From an uncultured Eubacteriales bacterium (GTDB lineage: Bacteria > Bacillota > Clostridia > Oscillospirales > CAG-382): DNA of 64,000 nucleotides. The stretch is from assembly GCA_934446675.1 (NCBI GenBank), contig CAKSEL010000012.1:16988-80987 (forward strand), written 5' to 3'. Shown piece after piece: positions 26,695 through 37,400 of this stretch (position 1 is its first letter; the number at the start of each line of letters is the position of its first letter). The notes beneath the pieces were generated by a model, which was given only the letters and a program-made list of their open reading frames with translations, searched no databases and was not told the origin of the DNA. The translations under genes and the position numbers were made by a program.

Positions 26695-26722
26695 TTGAAA
26701 AGGGCAAAAAGAGGTATATAAT
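26695..26722 (+). promoter_or_regulatory. Promoter of the 1478-aa secreted protein gene
   Basis: TTGAAA (26695-26700), 16 bp, TATAAT (26717-26722), 42 bp before the ATG at 26765. The remainder of the 26459-26764 gap holds a terminator and AT-rich sequence without a gene. Confidence 0.65.
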
Positions 26723-26764
26723 TAATATATAAATTTTTTGCATATGCAAGGAGAGGGTAAGAAA

Positions 26765-29700
26765 ATGAAAAAACTACTCAGTGTTCTGGTTTGCGCTGCA
26801 ATGCTGCTGTCAAATGCCGCATTTGCAATCAGCCCGGCAGTGACCGGGGTTGAAAGCGCCGAAGAAATCGCGCAGACCGAACAAAACTCACAGCAGGATT
26901 CCGGAGAAGAGACGGCGGAGCTTGCGGCTGAGCTGAAAAAATCAGCGGCTCCGGTACTCAGATGGACTTTTGACGACGGTATAACCGGCTGGGGCAACTG
27001 GAACGGCAAGAATAAAGCTTCTTATGAGGACGGAAATCTTGTTGCCGAATATGTTTCCACCGGCAACAGCGGAGCAATCACATCTCCGACGTTTTCTCTT
27101 GATACGTCAAAGGCAAAGTATATCAAGATCAGAGTCAGAAATCTCACAAGCTCTACCGGAATACACGTGTACTTCTATAAGAAGGGCGTAAGCGGTATTT
27201 CCGAGGCAAATTCTTTCAGCATAGGTTTTAAGGCAAAGACCGACACATATCAGACGGTGTGGAAAAAGCTTGAGGGCGATGTTACGACATGGGACGGCGT
27301 ATGCACGCAGTTTGTGTTCAACTTTAACAGCAGCACTGTCGGCGATAAGATGTATATTGACGAAATCGGCTTTTACGAATACGCGCCGGTTGCGGAATAT
27401 ACCTTTGACAACGGAGCACAGGGCTGGAGTGCATGGGGTAAATTTGAGTCGTCCGTGGCAGACGGCGTGTTTACCGTAAACAATAAAGCCGATCAGAACC
27501 AGGGCGCGATGAACTCGCCTGGAAATATGGGTGTTCCGACCGACAAGGTAAGATATCTCTATTTAAAGTATAAGAACGAAACCGCAGCAACGGATATGAA
27601 GATATACTACCGTCTTACCGCGGATTCCGCTTATAACGAAACAAATATATTCAGACCCAAGCTTGAATCCAATATGACGGAATTCGGCGAAACGCTGTTT
27701 GACCTTTCAACGCTTCCGAATTATACGGGAAATATAGTGTGCTTTATGCTTCAGCCGACTCATGCCGGCAAGGTTCATTTCGATACCGTCGCGTTCTATC
27801 CCGGTGAACCCGAAGAAGATCCGATATATGAACTGACGTTATCCGCGTCGGCAAAATCCATAACCGAGGAAAACGGCACGGTTACGATTACACCGAATGT
27901 CAATACCAATATAAAGAAAGCGGCAACTACCGTTTCTTACAAGACAAACAATAATAATGCGGCAGTAAAGAAGAATGACGACGGAACGCTTACCCTTACC
28001 GGTAAGATCAACGGCGACGTTACCGTAACCGCAGTTTCGGATTACGATAAGAGCATAACCGCCGACATTACAATTCCCGTTTCCGGACAGCAGGGAAACA
28101 AGACCGCTTATTACGGCATGAATATGTTTATGCTCGGAAACTCCATACTTCAGCACGGCAAATTCGAAAGTATAGGCTGGTACGGAAACTGGGGCATGGC
28201 TGCTTCCGCCGAAGAACTCGATTACGCGCACAGACTTCAGTACTATCTTTCCGATAAGTACGGAAACGTGGAATTCAAAAAGTTCAACTTTTCCGCTTTT
28301 GAAAGAGATATTCCAACGACTACCGACTTTTCAGAACGTTTCAAAGATATAAAGTCCGTTATGGACAGTATGTCAAGCCCGCCCGAAATAATTACCATTC
28401 AGATGGGTGAAAACGTAAATACCGATAACAGAAATACATATAAAGCGGCAGTTATACAGCTTGTAAAATTCCTTCGCGAAAGTGTTCCGGACGCAAACAT
28501 TGTCGTATGTACTCCTTTCTGGGGAGGATCGGGCAAGGTTGACGGAATGAAGGACGCCGCTGAAGAGCTCGGCGTAAGAGTTGCATATCTCCATACACTT
28601 AACACAAATGAAAACAAGGCAATAGGAAAGTTTGAGAATAGCGGTGTCGCAAGCCACCCCGGAGATACCGGTATGGATAATATAGCAAAGCTTATATATG
28701 ATGAGCTTAACGTTACTCTTACCGAAAACGTAACTCCCGCATACCTTTGTCCGCCGACTTCGATAAGTATTGTTTCTTCAAAGACAACAACCGTGTCCGA
28801 CGGAGAAAAGCTTAACCTCAGCATAAAGACAGTTCCCGAAACGGAAACCGTAAGCGACGTATTCTGGAGCGTGGATAACGAAAATATAGCCGTTGTTGAC
28901 GAAAACGGCGTGTTCACCTCAAAGAATAACGGCGTAGTTACCGTAACTGCGGTGTCCAAGGCAGACGAAAACGTTAAGGCAAGTCTTGAAATTACCGTAA
29001 CCGGACAGACTCCCTGCTTTACGCTCACATATGACGGCGGTGCGGAGGGTGTAACCGGACTTCCCGAAGCAAATAAGTATGCCAAGAACAATACTATCCT
29101 TTCTTCGGTAAATCCCGTACGCGAATATTATATTTTCAACGGCTGGACGACCGAAAAAGGCTCAGATAAGACGGTAGGCTCGGTAAATGTCACCGAAAAC
29201 ACCACAGTCTATGCGTCCTGGAGAAAAGCAGACCTCTGGACATTCGACCGCGACGGCTATCTCGACGGACTTTCGGTATTAAACGGATTTAACGTAAAGG
29301 TTTCTGGCGGCATCTTACAGGCGCTCGCAACAGATACCGACGAGGCTTCCGGAAACGTGCTGAAGTTTGTATCTCAGAAACTTGATATTGATTCCGATGA
29401 TGTAAACGCATTCTTACTGAAAATACAGAATTCCGTAAAGGACGATTCGACGCAGATAAAGCTTACCGTTGTTTCGACGGCAGGAACCTATAACTATACA
29501 AAGCCCGTAACATCTACCACCGAATACATTACCTATGATTTTGACATTTCAGATGTTTCGGGAATTATCACCGGATTTGAAATAACTCCTACCAATATCG
29601 ACAGCGGTATCACGGTAGATGAAATAGCTTTCTGCTCCGGCATGATTACGTTCGATAAGAACACAACCGACGATGTTTCGGGAATGCCCGAAGATATGGC

Positions 29701-31201
29701 GGCGACAAGAGGCATGACGCTTCCGGTTAAAGGAATTTCCCGTTTCGGATATAAATTTGCCGGCTGGTCAACGGAAAAAGACGATATTATCCCCGTTACA
29801 TACGATAAAATATACGGAAATACAACCGTTTACGCAGTATGGGAAAATGTCGGACACTGGGAATTCTCCGACAATCACGATTTCACCTGCAACGGCACCG
29901 GAACCGTTGGAAACGGTATTTTCAGCCACAACTTCACCGGCGTCAACGATCCGATCATCAATCTTAAAGAATTTACCTTTAACGCAGAGGATTACACAGG
30001 ATTTGAAATAAGATTTTCCTACACGCTCGACGAAGGCGAGACCGGAACATCAACTCAGGTGTTCTTTATGCCCGAAGCACAGAGCAGCTATTCCGAGGCA
30101 TCGTCCGTGTCGTACCGTCATAACGGCAATTCTTCGGACGGATTTGTGACCTTTACCGTCGATATGAAAGACAATTCAAATTGGACCGGAAAGATTAAGG
30201 AAATACGTTTAGACGCAATAAGCGGATACGGTAAATACAGCCTTGATTATGTAAGACTTGTTCCCAAAGACAATACAAAGTACAGCGGCGGCGTAATGAT
30301 GGTAAATTTCGGAGAAACGCTTGATTCCTCCGACAATCCTTACGGCAATGTCGTTGTAAACGGCGGTACTTTCAAGGTTACGGGCGACGCATATGTAAGC
30401 AATTTCGTATATGAATCCGGAAATATCGACCTTTCGGAAGGAACTCTCGGAACCGATATGCCGATTATAACGCTTAACGGAAAATATAAAGCCACCGACT
30501 TCGGCGGACTCAAAGAAAGCGACCGCGTAGTATTCTCCGGCAAGAACAATACAATAAAGAGCGGAAAGTATGCGTACTATGTTCTCGCGCTTGACAGCAC
30601 CTGCGAATATGCGCTTGTTACAGGCGATTATACCCGTTCGAGACTTGTAAAACTGTTTTCAAACGGCTCGGTTGAAATATTTGAAGACAGCGATTCAACG
30701 CTTGTAACACAGAACAGTGCGGGAATACGCTCCGATAATTATACCGGACTCAGACTTCTTGCAAACGTAAGCCATGCTCTGAGAACCGTAAACGAAACGG
30801 AAGACTTCGGCGACCTTTATGAATACGGCTTTGTCGTAGGACTTGAATCGGATTTTAAAGACAGTTTCCCGACGCTTGACGACGTTGCCGAAATGAAAGC
30901 TGTAAGCGGTGTTGCCTACGACACGAACGGAACCGACGAAGTGTTTGAAAAGCACGCCGACTATAACGTAATAAGCTGTGTGCTTATAAATATTCCCATG
31001 AATAAGCCGAAACTGACGACAAAGCTTGTAATGACTCCGTATGTTACAATCTCAGACGGCGGCGCGCTTCATACCGTATACGGTCAGCCCGTGGCAAGAA
31101 GCGTTTACGAAACCGCAAAGCAGATAATTGCCGATTCTCCCGATGTATACGAGCAGAATAAAACGTATATAGATACGGTTATCAGAATTTGCGAAAACTA
31201 A
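26765..31201 (+). CDS. Large secreted SGNH-hydrolase-like multimodular protein
   Basis: A 1478-aa protein; the AAGGAG site places the start at 26765 rather than 26738. Signal peptide (about 1-24). Two CBM-like sandwiches span about 60-205 and 210-345. A Big-like beta domain precedes the SGNH/GDSL-type hydrolase domain (about 447-650): MNMFMLGNSILQHG carries the nucleophile Ser, IITIQMGENVN is block III and VASHPGDTGM holds the catalytic His. Then come a Big_2 Ig-like domain (about 660-745), InlB-type repeats (about 750-820 and 960-1020), more beta-sandwiches (one ending YSLDYVRLVPK) and the shared C-terminal domain (about 1320-1455; TGLRLLANV, YEYGFVVGL). It is probably a surface or released esterase acting on decorated polysaccharide. 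Confidence 0.75.
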   Translation: MKKLLSVLVCAAMLLSNAAFAISPAVTGVESAEEIAQTEQNSQQDSGEETAELAAELKKSAAPVLRWTFDDGITGWGNWNGKNKASYEDGNLVAEYVSTGNSGAITSPTFSLDTSKAKYIKIRVRNLTSSTGIHVYFYKKGVSGISEANSFSIGFKAKTDTYQTVWKKLEGDVTTWDGVCTQFVFNFNSSTVGDKMYIDEIGFYEYAPVAEYTFDNGAQGWSAWGKFESSVADGVFTVNNKADQNQGAMNSPGNMGVPTDKVRYLYLKYKNETAATDMKIYYRLTADSAYNETNIFRPKLESNMTEFGETLFDLSTLPNYTGNIVCFMLQPTHAGKVHFDTVAFYPGEPEEDPIYELTLSASAKSITEENGTVTITPNVNTNIKKAATTVSYKTNNNNAAVKKNDDGTLTLTGKINGDVTVTAVSDYDKSITADITIPVSGQQGNKTAYYGMNMFMLGNSILQHGKFESIGWYGNWGMAASAEELDYAHRLQYYLSDKYGNVEFKKFNFSAFERDIPTTTDFSERFKDIKSVMDSMSSPPEIITIQMGENVNTDNRNTYKAAVIQLVKFLRESVPDANIVVCTPFWGGSGKVDGMKDAAEELGVRVAYLHTLNTNENKAIGKFENSGVASHPGDTGMDNIAKLIYDELNVTLTENVTPAYLCPPTSISIVSSKTTTVSDGEKLNLSIKTVPETETVSDVFWSVDNENIAVVDENGVFTSKNNGVVTVTAVSKADENVKASLEITVTGQTPCFTLTYDGGAEGVTGLPEANKYAKNNTILSSVNPVREYYIFNGWTTEKGSDKTVGSVNVTENTTVYASWRKADLWTFDRDGYLDGLSVLNGFNVKVSGGILQALATDTDEASGNVLKFVSQKLDIDSDDVNAFLLKIQNSVKDDSTQIKLTVVSTAGTYNYTKPVTSTTEYITYDFDISDVSGIITGFEITPTNIDSGITVDEIAFCSGMITFDKNTTDDVSGMPEDMAATRGMTLPVKGISRFGYKFAGWSTEKDDIIPVTYDKIYGNTTVYAVWENVGHWEFSDNHDFTCNGTGTVGNGIFSHNFTGVNDPIINLKEFTFNAEDYTGFEIRFSYTLDEGETGTSTQVFFMPEAQSSYSEASSVSYRHNGNSSDGFVTFTVDMKDNSNWTGKIKEIRLDAISGYGKYSLDYVRLVPKDNTKYSGGVMMVNFGETLDSSDNPYGNVVVNGGTFKVTGDAYVSNFVYESGNIDLSEGTLGTDMPIITLNGKYKATDFGGLKESDRVVFSGKNNTIKSGKYAYYVLALDSTCEYALVTGDYTRSRLVKLFSNGSVEIFEDSDSTLVTQNSAGIRSDNYTGLRLLANVSHALRTVNETEDFGDLYEYGFVVGLESDFKDSFPTLDDVAEMKAVSGVAYDTNGTDEVFEKHADYNVISCVLINIPMNKPKLTTKLVMTPYVTISDGGALHTVYGQPVARSVYETAKQIIADSPDVYEQNKTYIDTVIRICEN

Positions 31202-31228
31202 AATACAAAAAATCATAAACAGATTTTC

Positions 31229-31262
31229 GTCCGTCCCTTTTAACAGGGGCGGCGTTTTTTTA
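31229..31262 (+). terminator. Terminator after the SGNH-like gene
   Basis: CCGTCCC and GGGGCGG pair across a TTTTAACA loop and are followed by a run of T residues. Confidence 0.75.
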
Positions 31263-31280
31263 TAATGTGCCTTATTGCTA

Positions 31281-31309
31281 TTGACATTTGGAAAAAACTT
31301 GTGCATAAT
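31281..31309 (+). promoter_or_regulatory. Promoter of the GH63-like gene
   Basis: TTGACA (31281-31286), 17 bp, CATAAT (31304-31309), 70 bp before the GTG start. Confidence 0.7.
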
Positions 31310-31378
31310 ATAATAAGACAAAAATGCGTCCCGGTATTCCGCGCGCACCGGGAGCTTTATTCCGAAAGGACGGTAAAT

Positions 31379-32893
31379 GTGAGAGAGTATTACCCGATAA
31401 ACAAGGACGTTTCATATATAGATAATCCGTATTTTAAAGAAAATACGTTTCATGACGTACATACGGAAGAATTGCCGGAATACGAAAAAATAAAGCACCT
31501 GCTTCCGAAACCGATATGGGACGGACACGAAACAGAGCTTGAATGTTATAATTTCGCATGGAAAACCGCGTTTAAGAATATCAAAAATCCGTCTGCGGAA
31601 AGCGGATTTGTCTCTCCGTTTATAGATACGGCGTTCAACGGCGATCTTTTTATGTGGGATTCGAGCTTTATACTCATGTTCTGCAAATACGCGTCGCATA
31701 TATTCAATTTTCAGCAGACGCTCGATAATTTTTATGCAAAACAGCACCGCGACGGATATATCTGCCGTCAGCTCAACGAAAAAAACGGCGGAGATGCATA
31801 TTCGAGGTTCGATCCCGCGTCAACGGGACCTAATATAATGCCTTGGTGCGAATGGGAGTTTTTCAGACAGTCCGGCGATAAGGGGAGGCTTGAAAAGATC
31901 TTTCCCTGTCTTCTTGCATACCACGAATGGCTCAAAGAAAACCATACATGGCGCGACGGCAGCTATTGGTCGTCGGGATTCGGCTGCGGTATGGACAATA
32001 TAAACAGCAGACTGCCCGAAGGCGTTAACCCGAAGTTCTCGCACGGACATATGGTCTGGGTCGATACAAATATGCAGCAGGTTCTGAGCGGAGAGCTGCT
32101 TGTAAAAATGGCGAAAATTCTCGGCAGGGGCGGCGAAAAGGCGGTCGCTGAGATCGCCGAAGAATCGGAATATCTCAAAAAATATATCAATAATAATCTT
32201 TGGGACGAAAAATCGGCGTATTATTACGATCTGCGCCGCGATGGTTCTCTTAATTATTCAAAGCATATCGGCGCGTATTGGGCGCTTATATCGGGCGTTG
32301 TGCCAAAAGAAAGGCTTTGCGCGTTTGTTTCGCATCTCGATAACCCCGATGAATTCAAACGTCCGCACAGAGTGCCGACGGTATCCGCCGACGATCCGTT
32401 CTATTGCGAGACCGGAAATTACTGGAACGGCTCGGTCTGGGCACCGACAAATTATATGGTGCTGCGCGGACTTGAAAAATACGGATATGAAGAACTTGCA
32501 TACGATATAGCGGTAAATCATATCGGTGCGGTTACTGAGGTTTACCGTGACACAAAGACGGTGTGGGAAAACTATGCGCCGGAGCTTATTGAAAAAGGCG
32601 GATCGTCAAAGGCTGATTTTGTGGGCTGGACGGGACTTGTGCCGATTTCCGTAATGATTGAATATGTGCTCGGAATACGCGCCGCCGCAGGTGAAAATAA
32701 ACTGACATGGCATATAAACCGTACCGAAAGACACGGCGTCGAACACTATCCTGTCGGCAACGGAAAGTTTGCGGATCTTGTCTGCGACGCAAGAAAGTCG
32801 GCTGACGAAAAGCCCTGCGTTCACATAAAATCGCAGAAGAATATTGAAGTCGGGATATTCTGGAACGGCAAAAGCGAAATAATTAAAGCCTGA
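31379..32893 (+). CDS. GH63/GH37-like (alpha/alpha)6-barrel glycosidase
   Basis: A 504-aa cytoplasmic protein. The frame opens at 31265, but AAAGGA before the GTG at 31379 and the promoter position support the later start (VREYYPINKDVSYIDNPYF). Typical motifs: FNGDLFMWDSSFILMFC, YWSSGFGCGMDNINSR (likely catalytic Asp) and FYCETGNYWNGSVWAPTNYM (likely Glu). This matches trehalase-like, glucosylglycerate-hydrolase-like members of GH63. No signal peptide, so it acts on imported oligosaccharide. The rhamnose mutarotase gene is 59 bp downstream, so a rhamnosyl or glucosyl substrate is possible; specificity is not shown. Confidence 0.75.
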   Translation: MREYYPINKDVSYIDNPYFKENTFHDVHTEELPEYEKIKHLLPKPIWDGHETELECYNFAWKTAFKNIKNPSAESGFVSPFIDTAFNGDLFMWDSSFILMFCKYASHIFNFQQTLDNFYAKQHRDGYICRQLNEKNGGDAYSRFDPASTGPNIMPWCEWEFFRQSGDKGRLEKIFPCLLAYHEWLKENHTWRDGSYWSSGFGCGMDNINSRLPEGVNPKFSHGHMVWVDTNMQQVLSGELLVKMAKILGRGGEKAVAEIAEESEYLKKYINNNLWDEKSAYYYDLRRDGSLNYSKHIGAYWALISGVVPKERLCAFVSHLDNPDEFKRPHRVPTVSADDPFYCETGNYWNGSVWAPTNYMVLRGLEKYGYEELAYDIAVNHIGAVTEVYRDTKTVWENYAPELIEKGGSSKADFVGWTGLVPISVMIEYVLGIRAAAGENKLTWHINRTERHGVEHYPVGNGKFADLVCDARKSADEKPCVHIKSQKNIEVGIFWNGKSEIIKA

Positions 32894-32952
32894 CGGAAAC
32901 TATAACGTCCGGCGCATAAATTCAAATATATAATAACAGGGAGGATTCAATT

Positions 32953-33267
32953 ATGATTCGCAAGGGATTCAAAATGAAACTTTATGACGGAATGGAAAAG
33001 GAATACGAAAAGAGGCACAATGAACTCTGGCAGGAGATGAAAGATTCCATTCATGCGCACGGCGGTTCAAATTACTCGATATTCTGGGACAAGGAGACAA
33101 ATATTCTTTTCGGCTACATAGAGCTTGAAGATGAAGAACTCTGGGCAAAGCACGCAGATACCGAGATCAACCGCAAATGGTGGGATTTCATGGCAAGCGT
33201 AATGGAAACAAACCCCGATAACAGTCCCGTCAGCGTTTCGCTGCATGAGATGTTCCATCTTGACTGA
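32953..33267 (+). CDS. rhaM: L-rhamnose mutarotase
   Basis: A 104-aa alpha/beta-barrel dimer-forming protein that interconverts the alpha and beta anomers of L-rhamnose. Family features are present: KLYDGMEKEYEKRHNELWQEM at the N-terminus (His acid/base in KRHNELW), YSIFWDKETNILFGYIE, and NRKWWDFMASVMETNPDNSP. GGGAGG precedes the ATG. It is downstream of the GH63-like gene, probably in one operon, linking it to rhamnose-containing glycans. No rhaA, rhaB or rhaD is in the window. Confidence 0.88.
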   Translation: MIRKGFKMKLYDGMEKEYEKRHNELWQEMKDSIHAHGGSNYSIFWDKETNILFGYIELEDEELWAKHADTEINRKWWDFMASVMETNPDNSPVSVSLHEMFHLD

Positions 33268-33320
33268 CAATCGGCAAAAAACAATTCTGCACACCATTTT
33301 TTGAAAAGTTTTGAAACACG

Positions 33321-33352
33321 GCGGCATCGTTTTTACGGCGATGTCGTTTTTT
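33321..33352 (+). terminator. Terminator after rhaM
   Basis: GGCATCG and CGATGTC pair across a TTTTTACGG loop, followed by TTTTTT. Confidence 0.75.
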
Positions 33353-33450
33353 ACTTTTTTGCAGAGTTAAATATCGTACACAACGCCAGATTTAAGATAT
33401 AAAATTGACAGATTTTAGATATTATTTCATTAATTATTCTTGTTTTGGTA

Positions 33451-33479
33451 TTGACAAAAGAGCCTTGCGAATGTATAAT
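33451..33479 (+). promoter_or_regulatory. Consensus promoter of the surface-layer operon
   Basis: TTGACA (33451-33456), 17 bp, TATAAT (33474-33479), 41 bp before the GTG start at 33521. The perfect consensus suggests strong expression. Confidence 0.85.
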
Positions 33480-33520
33480 TAAGAATGTAAATTTGTATTA
33501 ATATGTAGAGGTGGCGAGAT

Positions 33521-34417
33521 GTGAAAAAGGTACTTAAAATCGCGGCGGTCTGCATTGTTTCGATAATCGCGGTAATGGTAATTGCATTTGCCGTGCTGTA
33601 TCTTGCAAAACCGGATCTTGTAAAGGCGGTGTATAAAGGTCTTACGGCGTCCGGGGACGATATACAGGCGGATATTGAGAAAAACGATAAAGAGCTTGTC
33701 GATAAAATAAACGATTTCGGCTTTTCGCTGACTCTCGAAGAACTGCAAAAGCTCAATAACGGAAACCTTACCGAACAGGAAATGAAAGATCTTCTGCTCA
33801 AAGGCAAGGACGGTATTTCCGGCGATAATGACGGAAAAGAACAGACAGATACCGGCTCCGAGAAAACGGAAGATAAACCGGAAACCGAAAATCCGGATAC
33901 CGTTATTCCGGGTATAAAGGACGAGTGGAAAGAAAGTACGCATCAGCATACAAAGCCGTCCGAAAATACGGCGTCGGGCAATATCTCTAAAGCAGAAAAA
34001 CCGTCAGACGGCACGAATACCAAAAATCCGCAGCAGGGTCAAGGCTCACAGAACGGCACCGCAGCAAGCGCGGAGTACGACGAAAAAATTGCCGAGCTTG
34101 TCGCAAAGATGTATGTGCTTAAATCCAAGTATCTCGGCGAAATAGAAGGCGTTGTTTCAAGCATGAAAGCCGAATATGCGGCGCTGCCGAAAGAACAGCA
34201 GACCGCAAGCGCCAAGACAAATATAGCGTCGGGCTATCTGGGAAAAATATCGGCTCTCGAGGCTCAGTGCGACGCACAGGTAAACGCGGTGGTAACGGAA
34301 TTACGCGGCGTGCTTGAAAAGAGCGGAGGAGATATGTCTCTTGCGGACGCGATAATGTCTGCATACGCTTCCGAAAAGGAAAGCACGAAGGCGTATTATG
34401 TAAATAAGTATTCTTAA
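33521..34417 (+). CDS. Membrane-anchored protein with coiled-coil extracellular part
   Basis: A 298-aa protein with GTG start after AGAGG. One hydrophobic segment (about 6-29, IAAVCIVSIIAVMVIAFAVLY) anchors it with no cleavage site, so the rest is probably outside. The middle (about 105-180) is low-complexity and rich in Asp, Glu, Pro, Thr and Ser. The C-terminal 110 residues are helical (KIAELVAKMYVLKSKYLGEIE). No family is recognised. It lies 46 bp before the 1728-aa SLH protein, in what looks like one operon. Confidence 0.6.
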   Translation: MKKVLKIAAVCIVSIIAVMVIAFAVLYLAKPDLVKAVYKGLTASGDDIQADIEKNDKELVDKINDFGFSLTLEELQKLNNGNLTEQEMKDLLLKGKDGISGDNDGKEQTDTGSEKTEDKPETENPDTVIPGIKDEWKESTHQHTKPSENTASGNISKAEKPSDGTNTKNPQQGQGSQNGTAASAEYDEKIAELVAKMYVLKSKYLGEIEGVVSSMKAEYAALPKEQQTASAKTNIASGYLGKISALEAQCDAQVNAVVTELRGVLEKSGGDMSLADAIMSAYASEKESTKAYYVNKYS

Positions 34418-34463
34418 TAATTTTGTTATGAATTATTTTGGCAATAACGAAAGGAAGACAAAC

Positions 34464-37400
34464 ATGAAAAAGACAACCCGTTTAACGGCTATTTTGCTTG
34501 CAGTGATTATGCTCATGCAGACATTTTCATTTGCGGCAAAAGTCAGCGACTTTGAGGATTTTCCGCATGACTGGTCAACCGAAGCAATGACGGCTGCAGT
34601 CAATAACGAACTTCTTGTCGGAACTTCAAAGACAACGATCGAACCGAAAAAGAACCTTACAAGAGCCGAAATGACAGCCATCATTTCAAGAGCTTTCGGC
34701 GCAACCGTTCCCATGGACATTTCTTTCACACGGGACGTAAAGGCAAACGACTGGTTCTATAATTCGGTTGCTCTTTCCTATCAGATGGGCGTGTTCAACG
34801 GCACGCGCGACGATATGTTTGAGCCGAACGAGCTTATGAAACGCGAGGACGTGTTCCTTGGACTTTCGAGAGTGCTTGTCATAAGCGACGACGATTACTC
34901 TATTCTCGATAAGTATACCGATAAGGGACAGGTCGATTCATGGGCAATAGCCGCAGTTTCCGGAATGGTGGGAGTAGGTTATCTCAAGGGCTATGAAGAT
35001 AATACTTTAAGACCGAGAGGATATATTACCCGCGCCGAGCTTGCACAGATCTTCCATAATATAATAAGAACATATATAAGCGAACCCGGTACATACGATA
35101 AAGTGTCCGAGACCGGTTCCGTGCTTATAAGATCAAAGGACGTAACGCTTGAAAACGTAACCGTAAACGGCGACCTTATACTTGCAGACGGTATCGGAAA
35201 CGGAAACTGCAACATTACAAATGTTCACGTAACCGGACGTATACTTGTAAGAGGCGGCGAAGGTACGGTTACATTCAAGAACGTTACCGCAGACGGCAAG
35301 GTTATAATCAATGACCCCAACGGCACGGTAAACTTCCATAACTACCGCACTGACGTGCCTTTCAAGAATAATCTTGAAGAACTGACGCCGGCAACCTTCC
35401 TTACCAATCAGCCCGATACAAAGCCCGGCGGAAATACCGGCGGCGGTGGCGGCGGCGGAGTAGTTTCCAGAAAGTACAGCTACAAAACCCAGTTCTACCT
35501 TGAAGACCTTGACGGCAATTATGTGCTTGACGATACCCTTACAAAGACCGCACAGGGCAAGTACAATGAAATAGTTTCCGCAAAGGAACTTACCGCCGAG
35601 GAAAGCGTAGGTTTCAGCGAAAATACAACTCACACCGACAGAGTTACCGTAGGTACGATCAAGAACGGTTATCTTGTACTCAAGAGATACTACTCCAGAA
35701 ATGAGTACAGCGTAAAGTTTATTGATACCGACGCAACGAATCAGCTCGGCGAAACACAGAACTATAAGTACGAAGCAAGCATTCCCGAATCTGCAATCCC
35801 GACACCGTCGGCTGCTCCAGAAGGAAAGAAGATAGTATGGTGCTTCGATAAAGAGGGAACAGAACCTGTTGATTTTGCTTCGTTCAGGATGCCTGCCGCA
35901 AATGTTACGATATATGCCGTGCTCGTTGATATTGATAAGGCGGCATATAAGACAGAATATTACTTTGAAGATCTTGACGGCAAGTATGTTCTTGACGGAG
36001 ACCTTACAGTTCCCGGACTTGATTATATAGGTAAGGAAGTAACGGCACCCGGACTTTTGCCGATTCCCGAAGGCTTTGTCGAAAATGATACCCATGCAGA
36101 CAGAGTTGTAAGCGGAAACATTGCCGAGGACGGCTCGCTTACCTTAAAGAGATACTATAAGAGAATCGAATATACCGTAAAGTTCCTTGATAAGGACGGC
36201 GCGGAAATTGCGGCGTTTGAAGAAACCGTAAAACACGGCGGAAAGATTGCAAACACCGGCAGAACGACCGAAGCTCCGGCAGGTCAGAAGTTTGAAGGCT
36301 GGTCTTTGGACGGCACAAATAAGATTGATCTTGCGTCACTTACAATTACCGCAGATATAACACTTAAACCCGTATTTGTCGAAGCCGATAAGTATGAGTA
36401 TAAGACCGAAATATACACCGAAGATCTCGACGGTACATATTCTTTAAAGACAACAATATCCGATTACGACTATGACGGAACAGCCGTTACCGCAAAGACT
36501 TATACCGAAACCGGCTTTGAAGAAGATACGGCACATCCCGACAGAGTTGTAAGCGGCACTGTCGATAAGGATAACGTTATCGTACTTGCAAGATACTATA
36601 AGAGAATTAAATATACCGTAAAGTTCCTTGATAAGGACGGTGCGGAGATCACAGAATTTACCGAAACCGTAAAACACGGCGGAACTATTGCAAACACCGG
36701 CAGAACGACCGCCGCTCCCGACGGACAGAAGTTCACAGGCTGGTCTTTGGACGGTGTAAATAAGGTTGAGCTTGCAGATATTACCGTAACCGCAGATGTT
36801 ACACTCAAGCCTTTGTTCGAGACTGCCGCAAAGTATGCATATGTTATAAACTACTACTTTGAAAATCTTGATGATGACAACTTCACCGCAGACGATTCGC
36901 TCAAGATTACCGGCACGGACTACGCAGATGAGACCGTAACGGCAGCCGAACTTGACGCAGCAGATGTTCCCGAAGGATTTGAATTTGACAGCGAAAACTC
37001 CGTAATGTCCGGCACCGTAAAGACGGACGGTTCGCTCGAACTCAAAGTTTACTATAAGAGAGTAAGACCGGATGTCAAATTCTTTGATTCCGACAGAACA
37101 ACTCAGGTAGGAGCAACTCTCAATCCCAAATACGGCAGCAAGATCACTCCTCCTGCAGCACCTGCGGCAGAAAAAGACGGAAAGCCGTTCTGCGGCTGGT
37201 CGACCGACGGAACTCTTGCAAATATCGTTGACTTCAATCTCTATACGGTAGGCACGGCTGCGGAAAACTTCTACGCAGTATACGATAACAGCACCGTTCA
37301 GTACACCGTAATCTTCACCGTCAACGGAACAACCGTTGCAACCACAAAGGTATACGGCGGCGGATATGCAACACAGCCGTCAGACCCCGTTGTTGAGGGA

